A DNA stretch of 64,000 bases from Trichosphaerium sp. ATCC 40318 (Eukaryota > Discosea > Flabellinia > Trichosidae), in the NCBI GenBank assembly GCA_038496445.1, contig JALMLS010000093.1, positions 558,001 through 622,000 on the forward strand. The letters run 5' to 3'. A model generated the notes under the pieces. That model worked only from the letters and a program-made list of their open reading frames with translations, was not told where the DNA came from and searched no databases. Shown piece by piece: positions 1-11,852 of this stretch. Position 1 is the first letter of the stretch. Each line of letters starts with the position of its first letter. Both the position numbers and the translations under genes were made by a program.

Positions 1-1
1 G

Positions 2-148
2 CGATTTGGGGAGCGTTTTGAAATAACGAAGCTGGTCTGTGCATTTGAAGAGGTGAAACAGGCGGGGACGCGGTTGGACGTTGAGCAAAGATTGGGGAAG
101 CGACAGAAGTTGCCATTTGGATTGAAATTTTGTTTGTTAAGTAAATAA
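2..148 (+). CDS. C-terminal end of an unknown protein (5' part outside window)
   Basis: An open frame enters from the left edge and runs 48 codons to a TAA at 146-148. It is basic, with several Lys/Arg and a Glu-rich start, and its codons look coding (few AT-only codons, higher GC than the following spacer). No family is recognised from this fragment. It could be the last exon of a plus-strand gene or a chance frame; only its position before a clear non-coding stretch and its composition support it. Confidence 0.3.
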   Translation, partial: RFGERFEITKLVCAFEEVKQAGTRLDVEQRLGKRQKLPFGLKFCLLSK

Positions 149-1006
149 AAAGTAACGGTTAAATGTACTGTTAAGTTGCTCGTTTACGCGTCGCTGCAAC
201 TAACCGTAAACAGAAATTTGACAAATATCTCCGGTCTGTTTCATTATTTGTTGAGGATATAAACAAAGAAAAAAAGCATCACGTGATTATGCTGTTTGCG
301 ATTAAAGTGCCAAACTCTAAAAAAATGCCTTGGGTATTTTTTGGATTTTTTTTACAAAAGCCCGACTCCCTTATCCATAGCCCCCGCGCGTGGATTCTTT
401 GTTTGGGCAATACACCATTCCGTAGCTTCAACTGTAGCTTGATCACGTGGATATCCCTATGAGGTTAATATTTTGGCATTGAACATAGTGTAGAGTCTCA
501 AACAAAAGATTCTGAAGGTCTCATGTACGTTTTTGCTTTTTTGATTTCGCTGCTAGTACACATTTTAGCGTAACGAAGTCTCTTCCTGAAAAAGTGAAGA
601 AATGCATTTGTATCAATACAAGGGAGAAACTTATGTGCGGTTTTTTTTTTTGAATGCGACATGCCAGCTCATTGTTTCGCGGTTTCTTTGCATGGTGCAA
701 ATATTGTGATACGAAACATGGCGAAAAAAATTTGTTTGGGTCAGATTAGTAAGCGACTATTTTTCTTATATCTACGCCGCTGTGCGGGCTTACAATAGGA
801 CTTTTTTTTTCATACTACCTTTTTGGGCTTTAAGTTTTTGTTGCTTTTTAAAAGTACTTCTTTGTTGTTTCTAGTTATGTCTGGTAACATATTCAGCGCT
901 GAAAACAGCGAAATTTACCCATTTAAGGAAGTAGTAATGTAGAATTTGATAAGCCAAAAAGCATAGAATAAACTGTATCCCAGCTTCGCAAAGCATCTCC
1001 TCTACA
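149..1006. other. Intergenic region upstream of the LPMO-like gene
   Basis: AT-rich spacer with poly-T runs near 640-650 and 800-810 and CACGTG hexamers near 280 and 444. No convincing exon chain was seen on either strand. It presumably holds the terminator of the gene at the left edge and the promoter of the gene starting at 1007. Confidence 0.5.
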
Positions 1007-2440
1007 ATGAACAGGTTATTAGCAACCCTATGCGTATTACTTACAGCCATTTCATTGGCTTCGGGTCACGGTAGGCTCACAATACCCAGAACTCGAGATA
1101 TGATAAACGGCGTGTCCATTGCTAACCAAAACATACCTGTACCACTCGAATCAAGCGTACGCCATTTTCTTGCTCCCGAAACGTAACTTGACGTAACTTG
1201 CTGTAGGCCTTTGTATGTCGTGATCAACCTGAAGGTGATGTTGAAGTAGCTTTAGTAGCTGGCGAGAGTTTAGCTGTTCAATGGACATACGATGCTAACC
1301 ATGTTGTACGACTTTATTTTTTTTTTTTTTTCGGTTCTTTAGTTTTAATTAATTATGGCTTCCAGGGCGACTGTTTCTTTTATCTATCATACGGTGATAA
1401 ATGGTGGAAGATTGCAGAATACGCTGAGTGTAACAGTACGTATTTTTAACTTGGCGTTGACAGATTTTTTGGGTTTTTTTCTGATAATGCTAAAAAAGTG
1501 TTGTCATTTCGCTCGTGTTTTGATCCAATTAATAATCGTTTTCGCTATTAGAGTTGAACAAAGTAACCCTTCAGATTGATATACCTTCGTGGTTCCCATC
1601 TTGCACAAAATGTATTCTTCGTTATGAGTGGTATGCTTTACACCAATATACATCAGGTGCACTAAACGGAAGCCCAGAGTTTTACAGTACGTCAGAAAGA
1701 AGTTTAAAATATATTGAAACAGCGACTAATTTAGTCATTTTTTAAGATCAATGTGTTGATGTCTCCGTCACAAACGGTGAAGGTGTAACAGGTGTACCTA
1801 AAGCTGAACCTGCTGTAACCATACCAGGGCATTTACCGCCAACATTTGCTGACTACAGAGTGCGTTCTTTTACACTGAAGTTAAGAGCTCTACTTTTTTC
1901 TCGTGAACAGCAGCATACTGTTACTATCCATGGCAATGGTTAAACCGGGTATTACAACCATTAGTAATAACTAAGGTTTTAATACTGAGCTGGTTTCGAA
2001 GAACGACCGAAGTCGAAATTTAAATTAAAAAATGCATTCCTTTTATGGATGGCTTGGTGGATTTTACCTTTCTCGAATTCTCATTTTACTCACACTTTTT
2101 TGTTAGAACCCTTGGAATCCTAGTGCTTCATTATTCTTTACTGGGCCTGCACTTGCAAGATTACCTGGAACGGTTCTTGAACCCCCAGCTACAACAGAAC
2201 CAGTTGCAACACAACCACCTACTATTACCGATGCACCTACTGGTACTGTAGCTCCTAGCGGCGTAACAAATGGACCATCAGAAAATGTTCGTATTATCTA
2301 CGTCTGCAATGTACGTTGATTATAATCGAGATTGAATCAAAAAGCACTTCGTTTTATTAATTTTTTTGTAGGGTGCTACAGGAATTTCAGCTTTTATATC
2401 TTTTGTTATAATCGGTATTACAATGGCTTTGCTATTATAA
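1007..2440 (+). CDS. Membrane-anchored lytic polysaccharide monooxygenase-like protein
   Basis: Spliced gene; exons read as 1007-1156, 1207-1305, 1366-1435, 1552-1686, 1747-1859, then about 2107-2307 and 2370-2440. Residues 1-20 form a signal peptide, and the predicted mature protein starts at His21 in HGRLTIPRTR, the HG-x-L start typical of chitin-binding-4/LPMO proteins, whose N-terminal His binds copper. A second His lies in ANHV followed by GDCFFYLSYG, matching the second ligand of the histidine brace. Later blocks (LRYEWYALH, FYNQCVDVSV, SLFFTGPALA) fit the AA-type fold. After the domain comes a Thr/Pro linker, then a hydrophobic segment (GATGISAFISFVIIGITMAL) and stop. That implies attachment to the outer membrane leaflet or a single transmembrane anchor. 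The role is inferred as oxidative attack on polysaccharide or copper handling (BIM1-like); exact AA family is unknown. The junction around 1860-2106 is uncertain. Confidence 0.75.
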
Positions 2441-2765
2441 AGAAAAGAACAAAAAATCTCCCAGAACCAAGACCAAAGTACCTCCATCCGTGAGGTTCTT
2501 GAAAATGTGCAATAAAATCTTAAGATAAACTTACAAAATGTCAACAACTTTTTTTTCCTCCTTTCGTACAAGAAACTCCACTTGTATGTCATTCACCTAG
2601 AATGCTTACTAGTGATATACAGCGTTATTAATCAATTGTACGTTGTTGAAGAAGAAATTTAGACAAAACCTACTCTTTAAGAAACTGAACAAGAGATAGT
2701 GTTTTGACAGAGAGCACAACTACAGCGAGTGTTTCAGGAGATACATAAAACATTTTATTGTTAAT

Positions 2766-3500
2766 TTAAACAGTTGTTTGTTGCTTTGTATGGTCATCTA
2801 CAATAGGAATGACCTTACATTGACACCTTCTGTTCTTACAGAACAAAGATTCAGCTCTTTGACATTTTGAGCAATAGATAGTGTGACATGCTTTCCAGTA
2901 CTTTTTCTCAAAAGCCAGGAGACAAGGAAGGAAATTTGTATGACATACGTCTGTGTCAATGTTGAATCCGCGGAAATTGTCTTCGTCTGCTCCGATTTTA
3001 GTACATCCAATCCTCTTTAGGCAGTTCTTTCTATCAGACGGTGTTTCAGCGCTTTCTGCGCATTCGCGGCTTTCGTCAAATGCTCCCTCAGTACAAACTA
3101 TAGTATTCTCTGGTTTTACGTCGCATACGCAACCATACTCGTTTGTGCACTCTGCTGCGCTTCCATGCGGACATGGAGCCAAACAGTTTTTATCGAAACA
3201 GTATTTACCACCGCCGTGTACTAAACAGCTTGATAGAAGCTCTCTGTTGCACTCGGCGTATTTATAGTGGTTTACATTGTATTTTATCTTCTTGTTGAGC
3301 GGTTCACTGTTTTCTGCTACACATTCAGCTGCGGCGAGTTTGGTGTCTTCAATTTGGTTGCTTATTGCTCTTTTAAAGCAACGCAGGATGAGATCTGTTG
3401 ATTCAGTTGTTTTCAAGCTGATATTACTTGTATAAGCTCCTGCAACATATATTGTTGCAAGTAAGCAAAATCCAAGGAGAAGAGTTGCGCTTGTTGTCAT
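2766..3500 (-). CDS. Secreted cysteine-rich protein, function unknown
   Basis: Single uninterrupted frame of 244 codons from ATG at 3500 to TAA at 2766. The first 22 residues (MTTSATLLLGFCLLATIYVAG) are a clear signal peptide, which is why this start is preferred over an in-frame ATG 16 codons upstream. The mature part holds more than 20 cysteines in irregular spacing, including a CPHGSAAEC block and a closing CSKCQRAESLFCKNRRCQC block, so it is probably a disulphide-rich extracellular protein. No family is recognised. It is intronless, unlike its neighbours, and lies convergent to the LPMO-like gene with about 325 bp between the stops. Confidence 0.7.
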   Translation of the reverse strand: MTTSATLLLGFCLLATIYVAGAYTSNISLKTTESTDLILRCFKRAISNQIEDTKLAAAECVAENSEPLNKKIKYNVNHYKYAECNRELLSSCLVHGGGKYCFDKNCLAPCPHGSAAECTNEYGCVCDVKPENTIVCTEGAFDESRECAESAETPSDRKNCLKRIGCTKIGADEDNFRGFNIDTDVCHTNFLPCLLAFEKKYWKACHTIYCSKCQRAESLFCKNRRCQCKVIPIVDDHTKQQTTV

Positions 3501-4388
3501 TTTGGAAGGTTTCTGACGAATTTGAACAAGACTTTCCTTTTGTGTCAATTCTCAGCATGGATAACGTTATTAGAAAGCAAAGGTTTTGTAAAAAACACAA
3601 TGCATCCTGAGTACTGATCCGTGTTTTAGAGTATGATGGCGTTGAACGAGAATTGGTTTCTGAATTGTATGTTTGTAGTTCCATAATTCTTAGCCTAAAG
3701 ACCCTGCTGCAATCACCAAGCAATACAATAAAACCTAGATGGTTTTTTTTCCACGTTCTAGCATTTGAAACCCACTCCTTGACTTCGCCTTAGTATTCTT
3801 TGGAGTTGACCTGGAATAGATCGATCAAAAGAGTAATTATAATCAGTTTTTTAGTTCGTCATTACTCGTAGCCTAAACCATTTCCGTTCCTTATTTTTAT
3901 TGTGACTGGTGCTAGCAGGTAAATAAAGCATTTTTAGATGTTACAACGAACTACAACTTCACAGTGATGAACAATAATGAACATCGTTAATCTTTTGACT
4001 GATAACTCCTTCTTAAAGCGCATATCATCTTCATGCCACTCCCTTTAGGACAAATTAACCAGTATGTTACCAGTTCTAAAGACACTTTTTATTTGTGGAC
4101 ATATTGTGTCACGTGCAAAATTTATTGTGAGCTTTACATGCTTCAGAAGCAATAAGACTTCATGTTTTTGGTTCTTCCTTTTTTACGTTTTTAGTAAGCC
4201 AAACATTTGTGGTAGTTAGCCATGTAGTGTCTGTTTAAATACATAATTTCGAAATGTTCTACTCACATGCCAGTGATCCGTTAAGATCAATATTGAAGCC
4301 GCTTTGAAGAGATCCGTTTAACAATTAGCCACGCTTGACTTTAAGGAACTTGCCGTATCGTTTTTAAGTCATTACGCAGTGAACTGAG
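3501..4388. other. Intergenic region between a secreted protein (-) and an F-box gene (+)
   Basis: About 890 bp without a convincing exon chain. It contains one CACGTG near 4109 and short AT-rich tracts. It separates two divergently transcribed genes and presumably carries both promoters. A 99-codon minus frame overlapping 3424-3723 is an extension of the Cys-rich gene in another frame and is not supported. Confidence 0.45.
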
Positions 4389-6163
4389 ATGGAAACCAAC
4401 GCACCTGAGCTTGTGACATTGCCACCTGAAGTATATGTACATATTCTAGAGCACATTATTAACGACAGTAAGTGTAATTACAAATCGTCACCTTTGTTTT
4501 GGTTCATGATGCTCTGTGTACTATAATAACATATCGTAGACTACTTTCCAAGCTCGTCTGATCAAAAAACCCTCTACCGCAATTTTCCCAAGCTACCTAC
4601 AGACATAACGTCTTTCATTAGCGTTAGCATTACTTGTAAGTCATTAAAACGATCATCTTCTCTAAAAGGTGACACTTGGAAGCGTTTATGCAAACGTGAC
4701 TTCTTGGGTACGCTACTGGCCACTACAATTATCTGTTGGCGTCAAACACACAAAATAATGTTTAATCGCTTGTTCAAGGTTACAACATTACTTTGGCGGA
4801 TAAGAGAGATTGGAGAGATGTTTACTTGACACTTTTTAAACGAATGAGCCTTGTTTGTGTTAATTGTCATATTGTGAATAACTCATTGTACAAATCATAC
4901 AAGAAAGTAGGATCCCCGACGGTAACAGTACGTTGGAATTTAGTATTCTTTTCTGTTTTGCATCACGTTCATCTTCTTTGAATTTTTACAAGAAAGAGAA
5001 AAACACCTTAAATTATTCTTGTATGACCTTTCACGTACGGCGTGTAGCTAAAATTTAGTTAATATCAATGAGGACACATTTTACTATAGTTCTATTTGCA
5101 CAAGATTTTTTTTTTTCACTCACAATGCTACACAAGGTGCATTTATTCGGTTTGAAATTTCTTTTTATTTGTCACGTGAGCGAATATTTTTGTTTCTGGA
5201 GCCTGTTGGTTTTTATTTGGAAAATTAATTGTTCTTTGGTGACGTATCTTGTTGTTTCGATAAAGCCATACTCATAAACCATGTAAACGCAGGCAATGTT
5301 TCAAAAGTGTATCGTAAAGACAACAAACACAAAATCTCACTTTTTTCATATTTTTGTATGATCATTTTTCGTTCTTGTCCTTTTGTTTTATTGTTGTCAC
5401 AAAATTGTAACAGCATTGTGTTTTTATATATTTGCGTTACATAATAGTCACAGTTTTAAACCTGTTTTAGTTTAAGCAGCTCCACGATTGGGAATTGAAA
5501 AATAATGTTCCAATACCTTTTGCTTTGCGTGTATTATTGATGCGCGACACCGGCAGTTATCCCAATTATAAGGTTGAAATGAAAAGTTGGCGCACTTTAA
5601 ATGGTATACACGGAGGCGGAGGAGAATACGGGTGGGTAATTCGCTTTGTCTTACTTCCAATTTGCCTTTTGTTTAAGAATTCTCATTCTTTTCTGGTTTT
5701 TGTATGATGCTGATTTGTGTAATAGAACGTACTGGTCAACAAAAACTACAGGCACCTTTATAGAATACGCCAGTAGTCACATGAAAGAGTATGTGTCAAG
5801 AATAGAAAAAACCAAACAAGTTTGTTTTAATGCTGTTTTTTTTTTAAAGATACATTGATTGTGATGTTACTTCTTCTCGTTATGGACATGTAAGTGATAT
5901 TGTTTGTTAGTTTAATCATTACTTGATTATGTGATTACTAAGTTATCTATAAGCTAACCAGGGTTGATGATATCAATCCATACGGTGAAACACGTGTTGA
6001 ATACAAGGGTGAATTAACAACCTATTTGAGAAGGTTGTACAATTGGCCAATGTGTAAGGAACCTTTACTAAAAATGGAGCAGTTTAATGCTAGTTTGTAT
6101 TTAAACAGTAACAAAGAAGAAAAACAAAAATACACTCGTACTACCTTCACAGACTATGATTAA
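4389..6163 (+). CDS. F-box protein with a possible SMI1/KNR4 (SUKH)-like domain
   Basis: Starts ATG at 4389. The first exon encodes LPPEVYVHILEHII, the front half of an F-box. After a short intron the second exon gives CKSLKRSSSLKGDTWKRLC, the typical F-box end. A block near 5478-5630 reads LHDWELKNNVPIPFALRVLL followed by a Gly-rich turn, which resembles the acidic and Leu/Pro core of SUKH (SMI1/KNR4) domains. Last exons run near 5730-5820, 5850-5890 and 5962-6163, ending at TAA. The combination recalls FBXO3-type adaptors, in which the F-box docks to Skp1 and the C-terminal domain picks the substrate. The exon chain between 4920 and 5477 is not resolved, so total length is uncertain. Confidence 0.6.
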
Positions 6164-6470
6164 AAAAAAGCACTGAATTACAAAAAAAAAAAGAAGGCTT
6201 CTTCCAAGTTTCTGAAAAACCCCTGCAATGCCTGTGCTTCATTACGATTAAACAACAATAAAGAGATCTATTAGTTGAATAAAGAATGTATTGCAAAGCA
6301 TTTATTTCACATCTGTTTACCAACAAAGGTGAACAAGTCTTGATTTTGATCAAAAAAAAAGAACATTTTAAATACGCTTCATGGTGGTGTCATCACATTG
6401 TACAAAGTGAACAATGATAGGTTGGATAATAGCATATCTATATAACATTTTATTGTTTTTAATATAGTTT

Positions 6471-9400
6471 TTACAGCTCTTGGTATTCTTCCTTCTTACT
6501 TGTACAACATATCTTTTTTTTCATCCAATTAAAAAACCAAACAATAATCATTTGTCTATCATGTAAAGAAAGACTTAACCGAGTTGCATGATAATTACCC
6601 GGACGTTTACCAAATAACATTATAATAGAGAATATCACAAAAGCACCAATAGGTAATGCAATATAGTAAGGGTAGAGATTAAATCCGGTAAATAAATCGC
6701 CAACAATCACAGCTTCAGAAAATAATAAGAAAAAAAAACCAGCTCAGGAACAAGCAACAAGGCATGTGGCAAAATTCTAATAAGATTTGTTTCTACTTAC
6801 CCGTAAAGAAAGCTGTCATTGCATATGGGAATTGAGTCTTGACATGACTCATTGTAGGTACACCAGCAACAAGTGCGCTTAGAAAATGTTAAATAAAATT
6901 GTTATGCTTGAGATTACCTCAAAATAGTCGTATCAGAAAAAGGTGAGCAATGATCGCCTGCATTCGCACCGGATATAATAGAAGCGATTACATTTATTAC
7001 TATCCCAAAATCACCATCTGTAGAACGGGCAATAGCGAGTGGAAGAATAAGAGGAAACTAGTTCAAGCATTAGTAAACATACATAAGGGATGATTTTCGC
7101 ACCATAATAGCCATCGTGGCAAAAGATGTCCCGCTGGCGAAACTTAGTAAACCTGCAAGCAGCGTAGTCAATACAGGTATAAGACCTGTAGGTAACCAAG
7201 ATCCAAAGGCTGATGTAATAAAGACTCCTAAAGAAAAATAAGAAAAATATGAGAACACAAAATCGTTTGATAGAAAAGAAACCAACTTTACGTACCAAGG
7301 TGTATATCATTTATTGCTTTTCCAAGAGCGAAAGCAAGTATGAGAACAAAAACACCTTCTAGAAGGTGTTTCATGCCAGCTACAAACACTGCCAAGCATT
7401 CCTTAACAGTAAGAATACACTGAACTACGAGCAATATCATTGTGAATACAATAGCTGATATAGCACCCCAAATCAAAACAAACTATTGTTTTAGTGTTAT
7501 TTATATATAAGAGGGTGTAAAGGTATTGGATGTAAAACGAGGAGTAAGTACCATTGTTCGTGCAGATGAGATAACTGTCTGAAAATCCTTTGATTTTCCT
7601 TGAGAATAATCAGAAAAGAAAAATCTGATTGAAGAAAATACCTTGGATTTCAGCTTGATTCATCCCATCTAGAGCAAGGCCAAGAAAAATGACAAACAAG
7701 AATAACAATAAAGGAAGTACAGCATTATACCATCTCATGGGTTTACCTACCAATCAAGGAAAGTCAAACTCAAAGTACCCAAAACACAACATTGTTCCGT
7801 ATGCGATCGTACCTGGTTTGGGTTCTAGTAAATTCCTTGTTCTCTTTTTCTCTTCTGAATTATTCACAGAAGAATCTTCATCTAAAGATACATTTGTATC
7901 ATCAAGTTTAGATGTGCTCAGCTAAGGTTAAAATAAGCTTAGGACAAATCATTGAATTTGAATCAAATTTCTCCATTGTTGCGTACTGAAAGCTCATCTG
8001 CTTTTGATGCATCAATCATTGCCATACGGGCTTCACGTTCCTTTGGATACATGAAAGCATAATCACGACCAAGTAATCCAATAAGAAAAACAAAGAAAAG
8101 CAAGAATAGTTGATAGTATAATCGAGGAATAGACTCCAAATAAGTAATGTAAGGATCCCTATTTTTTTAAGTTAGTAAATTCTGTAATCAACTAACAAGC
8201 TTGTTGTTGTACTTGTCGACATTTGCTAGACTTAGTTGTTGTCTAATGAAACCAACTTCAACAGCCATGTATGTAGATATTATAGACAACGACGCAACAG
8301 GACCAGATGTTGAATCTAATAATTGCTATTAATAAACAAGCTATAAATAGCTTATTTAATTAAAACTCTTAGGACAACCATAGTGTAGTTGTTAAATATA
8401 ATCTCAATTAAATAAGGTACTATTCAATTACCAATTATAAAAGCTAACTTCTCTCGAGAAACACCCAAAGCGTCGTTTACTAGGTAGTAAGTGTAAGAGT
8501 AAACCGAGGATGAATAATAAAAATATCACATCAAAAATATTTTTAAACTATTAAAATCAATGGCACGTACTTGGCATCATTGCTGGCCCAACAACGAAAA
8601 TAGATATATACGCTGATGTATTAATAATCAAACCGAAAATCCACGTGAATATTTGACCTCTAGAACAAACCATCTCAATAAAATTCGAACAGAAGTTCTA
8701 AAGTTTTTACCTTCTGCTTGTTGCTGCTACTTTAACCGATTTTTTGGCGAGATCAATGAACCCACCAGACGATTGTATGAGACCTTAGAACACGAAAAGT
8801 AAGAGACTAAATGAGTACGGCGTATATAAACGAACCAGTTAGACCACCTAGAAGTAATGCGAAGAGGACAATTTGAGCATCACCTCTTTGATCACATTAG
8901 CGAAAAAGTGAAAAAAACACCTTGGTGTATACAATACGTACTCGTTCATGAATACTTCAATAGCATATCTTGCAAAAACGTCAAGGAATCCAGCTATTAA
9001 ATACTAATGAGCCACAAAAAAAAAGTACATTTTTCAAAAAGTATAAGAGTGTTATCTTTCGTACTGAGAGGATTATATCCGCTACGAAGGAAGCCGCATA
9101 ACCAAATACCAACAAATAGACCTGTTGCAACGTTATAACAAGTTATAACTAATGCAATAAGAGATGTACCTGCAATAGGGTTTGACACAACTACAACTAA
9201 AATGACAGCAATTAAAGGAGGCAAAATCGTTAATCCTCCAGGTATGCCTCTTACACTCTTCGTCAAGTGATAAGTGTAACTATGTTCTGATGTCCTTAAT
9301 TTTTAATGTCAGAACGTGATAATTCCAAAAAGCACGTCATCACGTGATATAACCAAAAAAAGTAAGCCGACGTCAAAAAAAACATGGTTTACGCTTAGGT

Positions 9401-9844
9401 TCGGTAATTTGCCAAAAAACTTCCTTCTTTTTACCTTAGAGTGATGTTCCAGAACACCTCCGAGTTAAAACTTCGTATTTTAATGGGTGGAAGCGTTACA
9501 ATGGAATTTTCGGTTGAATGTAAAAAAGTTTCGTTAGAATGCGTTGTCAAGTGAGAGTCGTATACAATAACATCAATAATTGTGTCTGTAAGTCATTTTA
9601 GATAAAAATAGTCAAAAAGGGCTTGTACCGTTATCTAAATGACCATAAAACTCTACAGTGGCGCTAAAATCTAGTCCTTGTAGAATAAGTTCTGGAAATG
9701 TCAGTTTAGGCTCTCGACTAGTCTGAACGTTACACTGACGCGTGGAGTATCAATAAACAGCTTTTCTGGTACGTACGGCTCATAAGCATCATAACAAGGA
9801 ATAGTAAGCGCTAATAGGAAAAAGACGCCACTGAGTGTGAACAT
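6471..9844 (-). CDS. NhaC-family Na+/H+ antiporter
   Basis: Multi-exon gene (about 15 exons) read from ATG at 9844 to TAA at 6471. It opens with a signal peptide (MFTLSGVFFLLALTIPC) and a beta-rich luminal/extracellular part of roughly 90 residues. A long series of hydrophobic segments follows, beginning near 9266 (GGLTILPPLIAVILVVVVSN). Diagnostic NhaC/Na_H_antiporter blocks are LVNDALGVSREKLAFII, DSTSGPVASLSIISTY and, near 6930-7010, GANAGDHCSPFSDTTIL. An acidic Ser-rich loop near 7860 splits the two membrane halves. The family exchanges Na+ for H+ across a membrane; direction and cell location cannot be read here. The N-terminal signal and soluble extension are extra relative to bacterial NhaC. 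Transcribed away from the carotenoid oxygenase gene across a 408-bp spacer. Confidence 0.8.
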
Positions 9845-10252
9845 AACAGTGGTGGTTGTGCGCTCACTATACGATATTTAAAGTTTAGGGAATGTTCGCT
9901 TTTGTGAGCGTTTTGAAGCACATGTTGGGTGATCACATAAAAAAAACAACTACAAAACTGAGTATAACTACGCTCCAGTGAGTGCCTAGTGGTACTTCAA
10001 CAAATCCACATAAAGCACACTGCGTGGCTTTGAAATTCTGTCTGTTTGAGATGCGATAGAGGTCGTTCGGGTTCGTGAGAATTGAAGAAGTATCAGTTGG
10101 TTAAACAATTCCTACAATCTCAGGATATACTTGCAGTGCTATTGGTGAAGTTCCTGTTTTAAAGACGTACACATTGCAACAGGTAAATGGTGATGACGTC
10201 TTGATTTAGTGCTTAAGTCCGCTCGATTCGGAAGAATAGGAAAGTAGCCGTA
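9845..10252. promoter_or_regulatory. Divergent promoter region, antiporter (-) / carotenoid oxygenase (+)
   Basis: 408 bp between two divergent start codons, so promoters of both genes must lie here. AT-rich stretches such as ATACGATATTTAAAG near 9870 could serve as core elements, but no defined element can be named with confidence. Confidence 0.4.
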
Positions 10253-11743
10253 ATGAACGCAACGCATATTGTCTTTGTTTTATTGCTCTCGCTTGGAGCT
10301 GTTTGTGCCTTTGCTGGTGCTTTAAACCAGACAGCATGGGTTGAGTATACCTCCAGTAGCGACGAAGAAACACGCGGCGTACTGCAGCTCAGCATAAAAG
10401 AGGGACAAATACCGCAATGGCTATCAGGAACGTACTTGAAAAACGGCCCTGCACGCTTTCAAATGGGCAAAAGAAGCTTCACAAACTACTTTGACGGTTA
10501 CGGAAAGATTTACAGCTTCAAACTCGAAAACGGATCGATTTTCTTCCAAACCCGCTTCGTAAACAGCGTATTCTACAACGACTCGAAGATCAAAGATGAT
10601 ATCGTACCGATGGGTCTTATTGAGTATCCCAAGCCTAGCTATGGTATTGTATTCAATTATATGGCAGCTCTAGGAGAAGGCATGAACAATAACGTAAATA
10701 TTGGACGCGTTGGTAACCATTTCATGGCAACGACGGACGGTGAGCCTAGTTTGTTTTTTAACGCCAAAACGCTTCAAAAAACAGAAGCGAAGTGGATGGA
10801 CAACCTAGAATTCGGCGCTATTAACTCTATGTCTACCGCTCATCCTGTTACAGTAAACGGATCGACGTACAACGTTATTACTCCTCTAAGGATAACAGCG
10901 TTCACAGGATTTCTAAATCCGCCTTCTTATCTCTATAAAGTAACAGGTAACTTAAAGAGACAAGTCATCGCAAAAATCCCATACAAAAAAACACCTTACA
11001 TCCATTCTTTCTCAGTCAACGAAAAGTATGCTATAATTATAGCACACCCTATGAGATTTTCTTTTCCAAACTTTCTACTTAAAGCTACATTAACAAGTAT
11101 GATGGTATATCAAGATGATATGAATACAGAGCTTACAGTCGTAAATCTATCAACTGGAAAAATTAAAAGAGTACAAGATGCCAAACCTACTTTTGTGTTT
11201 CATCACATCAACTCTTTTATTGACAATGAAGGTAACATTGTCATGGACGCTGTCGCTTATAAGAAGCCATGGACATGGAAGAGAACAACAATAGAGAATA
11301 TACAAAAGGAACACTTGTCTTTCAATAAGGATAACCGCATTAGAAGATACATAATCAATACAAAAACATGGACTTCAACAGAAAAAGATATTCTTGTTAC
11401 TAAGTTTGAGTTACCTACAATGAATCCTAACTATTATGGTAAACCTTACTGTATTTCTTATGGATTCACACCACCTATGGGACTAAGCAAGATAAACGTA
11501 TGTACTGGTGAAGTTACCAAGTATACAGAAGATAACAAGTTCACAACTGAAGCTGTATTTGTTGCCAATCCAAAACAAAGAAGCGAGGATGACGGTGTAC
11601 TCTTGACCACTGTTTATGATGGTGATATTGGTAGTACTGTATTCCTTTTGCTAGATGCTTCAAACATGAAAGTTATTCTAAGATCTGATGTACCAATCAA
11701 GCATCCGTTTTCGTTCCATGGGCAATTCTATTCTGATGTTTAA
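10253..11743 (+). CDS. Carotenoid oxygenase (RPE65/BCO family) with signal peptide
   Basis: Single open frame of 496 codons, ATG 10253 to TAA 11743. The family cleaves carotenoids or related polyenes (or isomerises retinyl esters in RPE65) with a four-histidine Fe(II) site in a beta-propeller. All four ligand positions are visible: His197 (STAHPVT), His251 (PYIHSFSV), the HHIN pair at 317-318, and His489 in the C-terminal SFHGQF. Other hallmarks are LSGTYLKNGPARF and FTNYFDGYGKI near the start. Length matches the family (about 480-530). Residues 1-22 look like a signal peptide (VFVLLLSLGAVCAFAGA), which would place the enzyme in the secretory path or a vacuole; this is unusual, since most members are cytosolic or plastid. 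The gene has no intron, unlike nearly all neighbours of this size. Confidence 0.92.
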   Translation: MNATHIVFVLLLSLGAVCAFAGALNQTAWVEYTSSSDEETRGVLQLSIKEGQIPQWLSGTYLKNGPARFQMGKRSFTNYFDGYGKIYSFKLENGSIFFQTRFVNSVFYNDSKIKDDIVPMGLIEYPKPSYGIVFNYMAALGEGMNNNVNIGRVGNHFMATTDGEPSLFFNAKTLQKTEAKWMDNLEFGAINSMSTAHPVTVNGSTYNVITPLRITAFTGFLNPPSYLYKVTGNLKRQVIAKIPYKKTPYIHSFSVNEKYAIIIAHPMRFSFPNFLLKATLTSMMVYQDDMNTELTVVNLSTGKIKRVQDAKPTFVFHHINSFIDNEGNIVMDAVAYKKPWTWKRTTIENIQKEHLSFNKDNRIRRYIINTKTWTSTEKDILVTKFELPTMNPNYYGKPYCISYGFTPPMGLSKINVCTGEVTKYTEDNKFTTEAVFVANPKQRSEDDGVLLTTVYDGDIGSTVFLLLDASNMKVILRSDVPIKHPFSFHGQFYSDV

Positions 11744-11852
11744 TAAAAAGTAAGAACCCAACCTTGTTTTTGCAATGTTTCTTTTTAAGTACTTGTGTGT
11801 TTGTTCCGATGTTAGCATGCTGTTTACCTCACGTAATCTCAAAGCGCCGGTA

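Noticed and set aside
1181-1200. Tandem 10-mer ACGTAACTTG inside the first LPMO intron
   Set aside because: Only two copies within an intron; more likely a slip event than a functional element.
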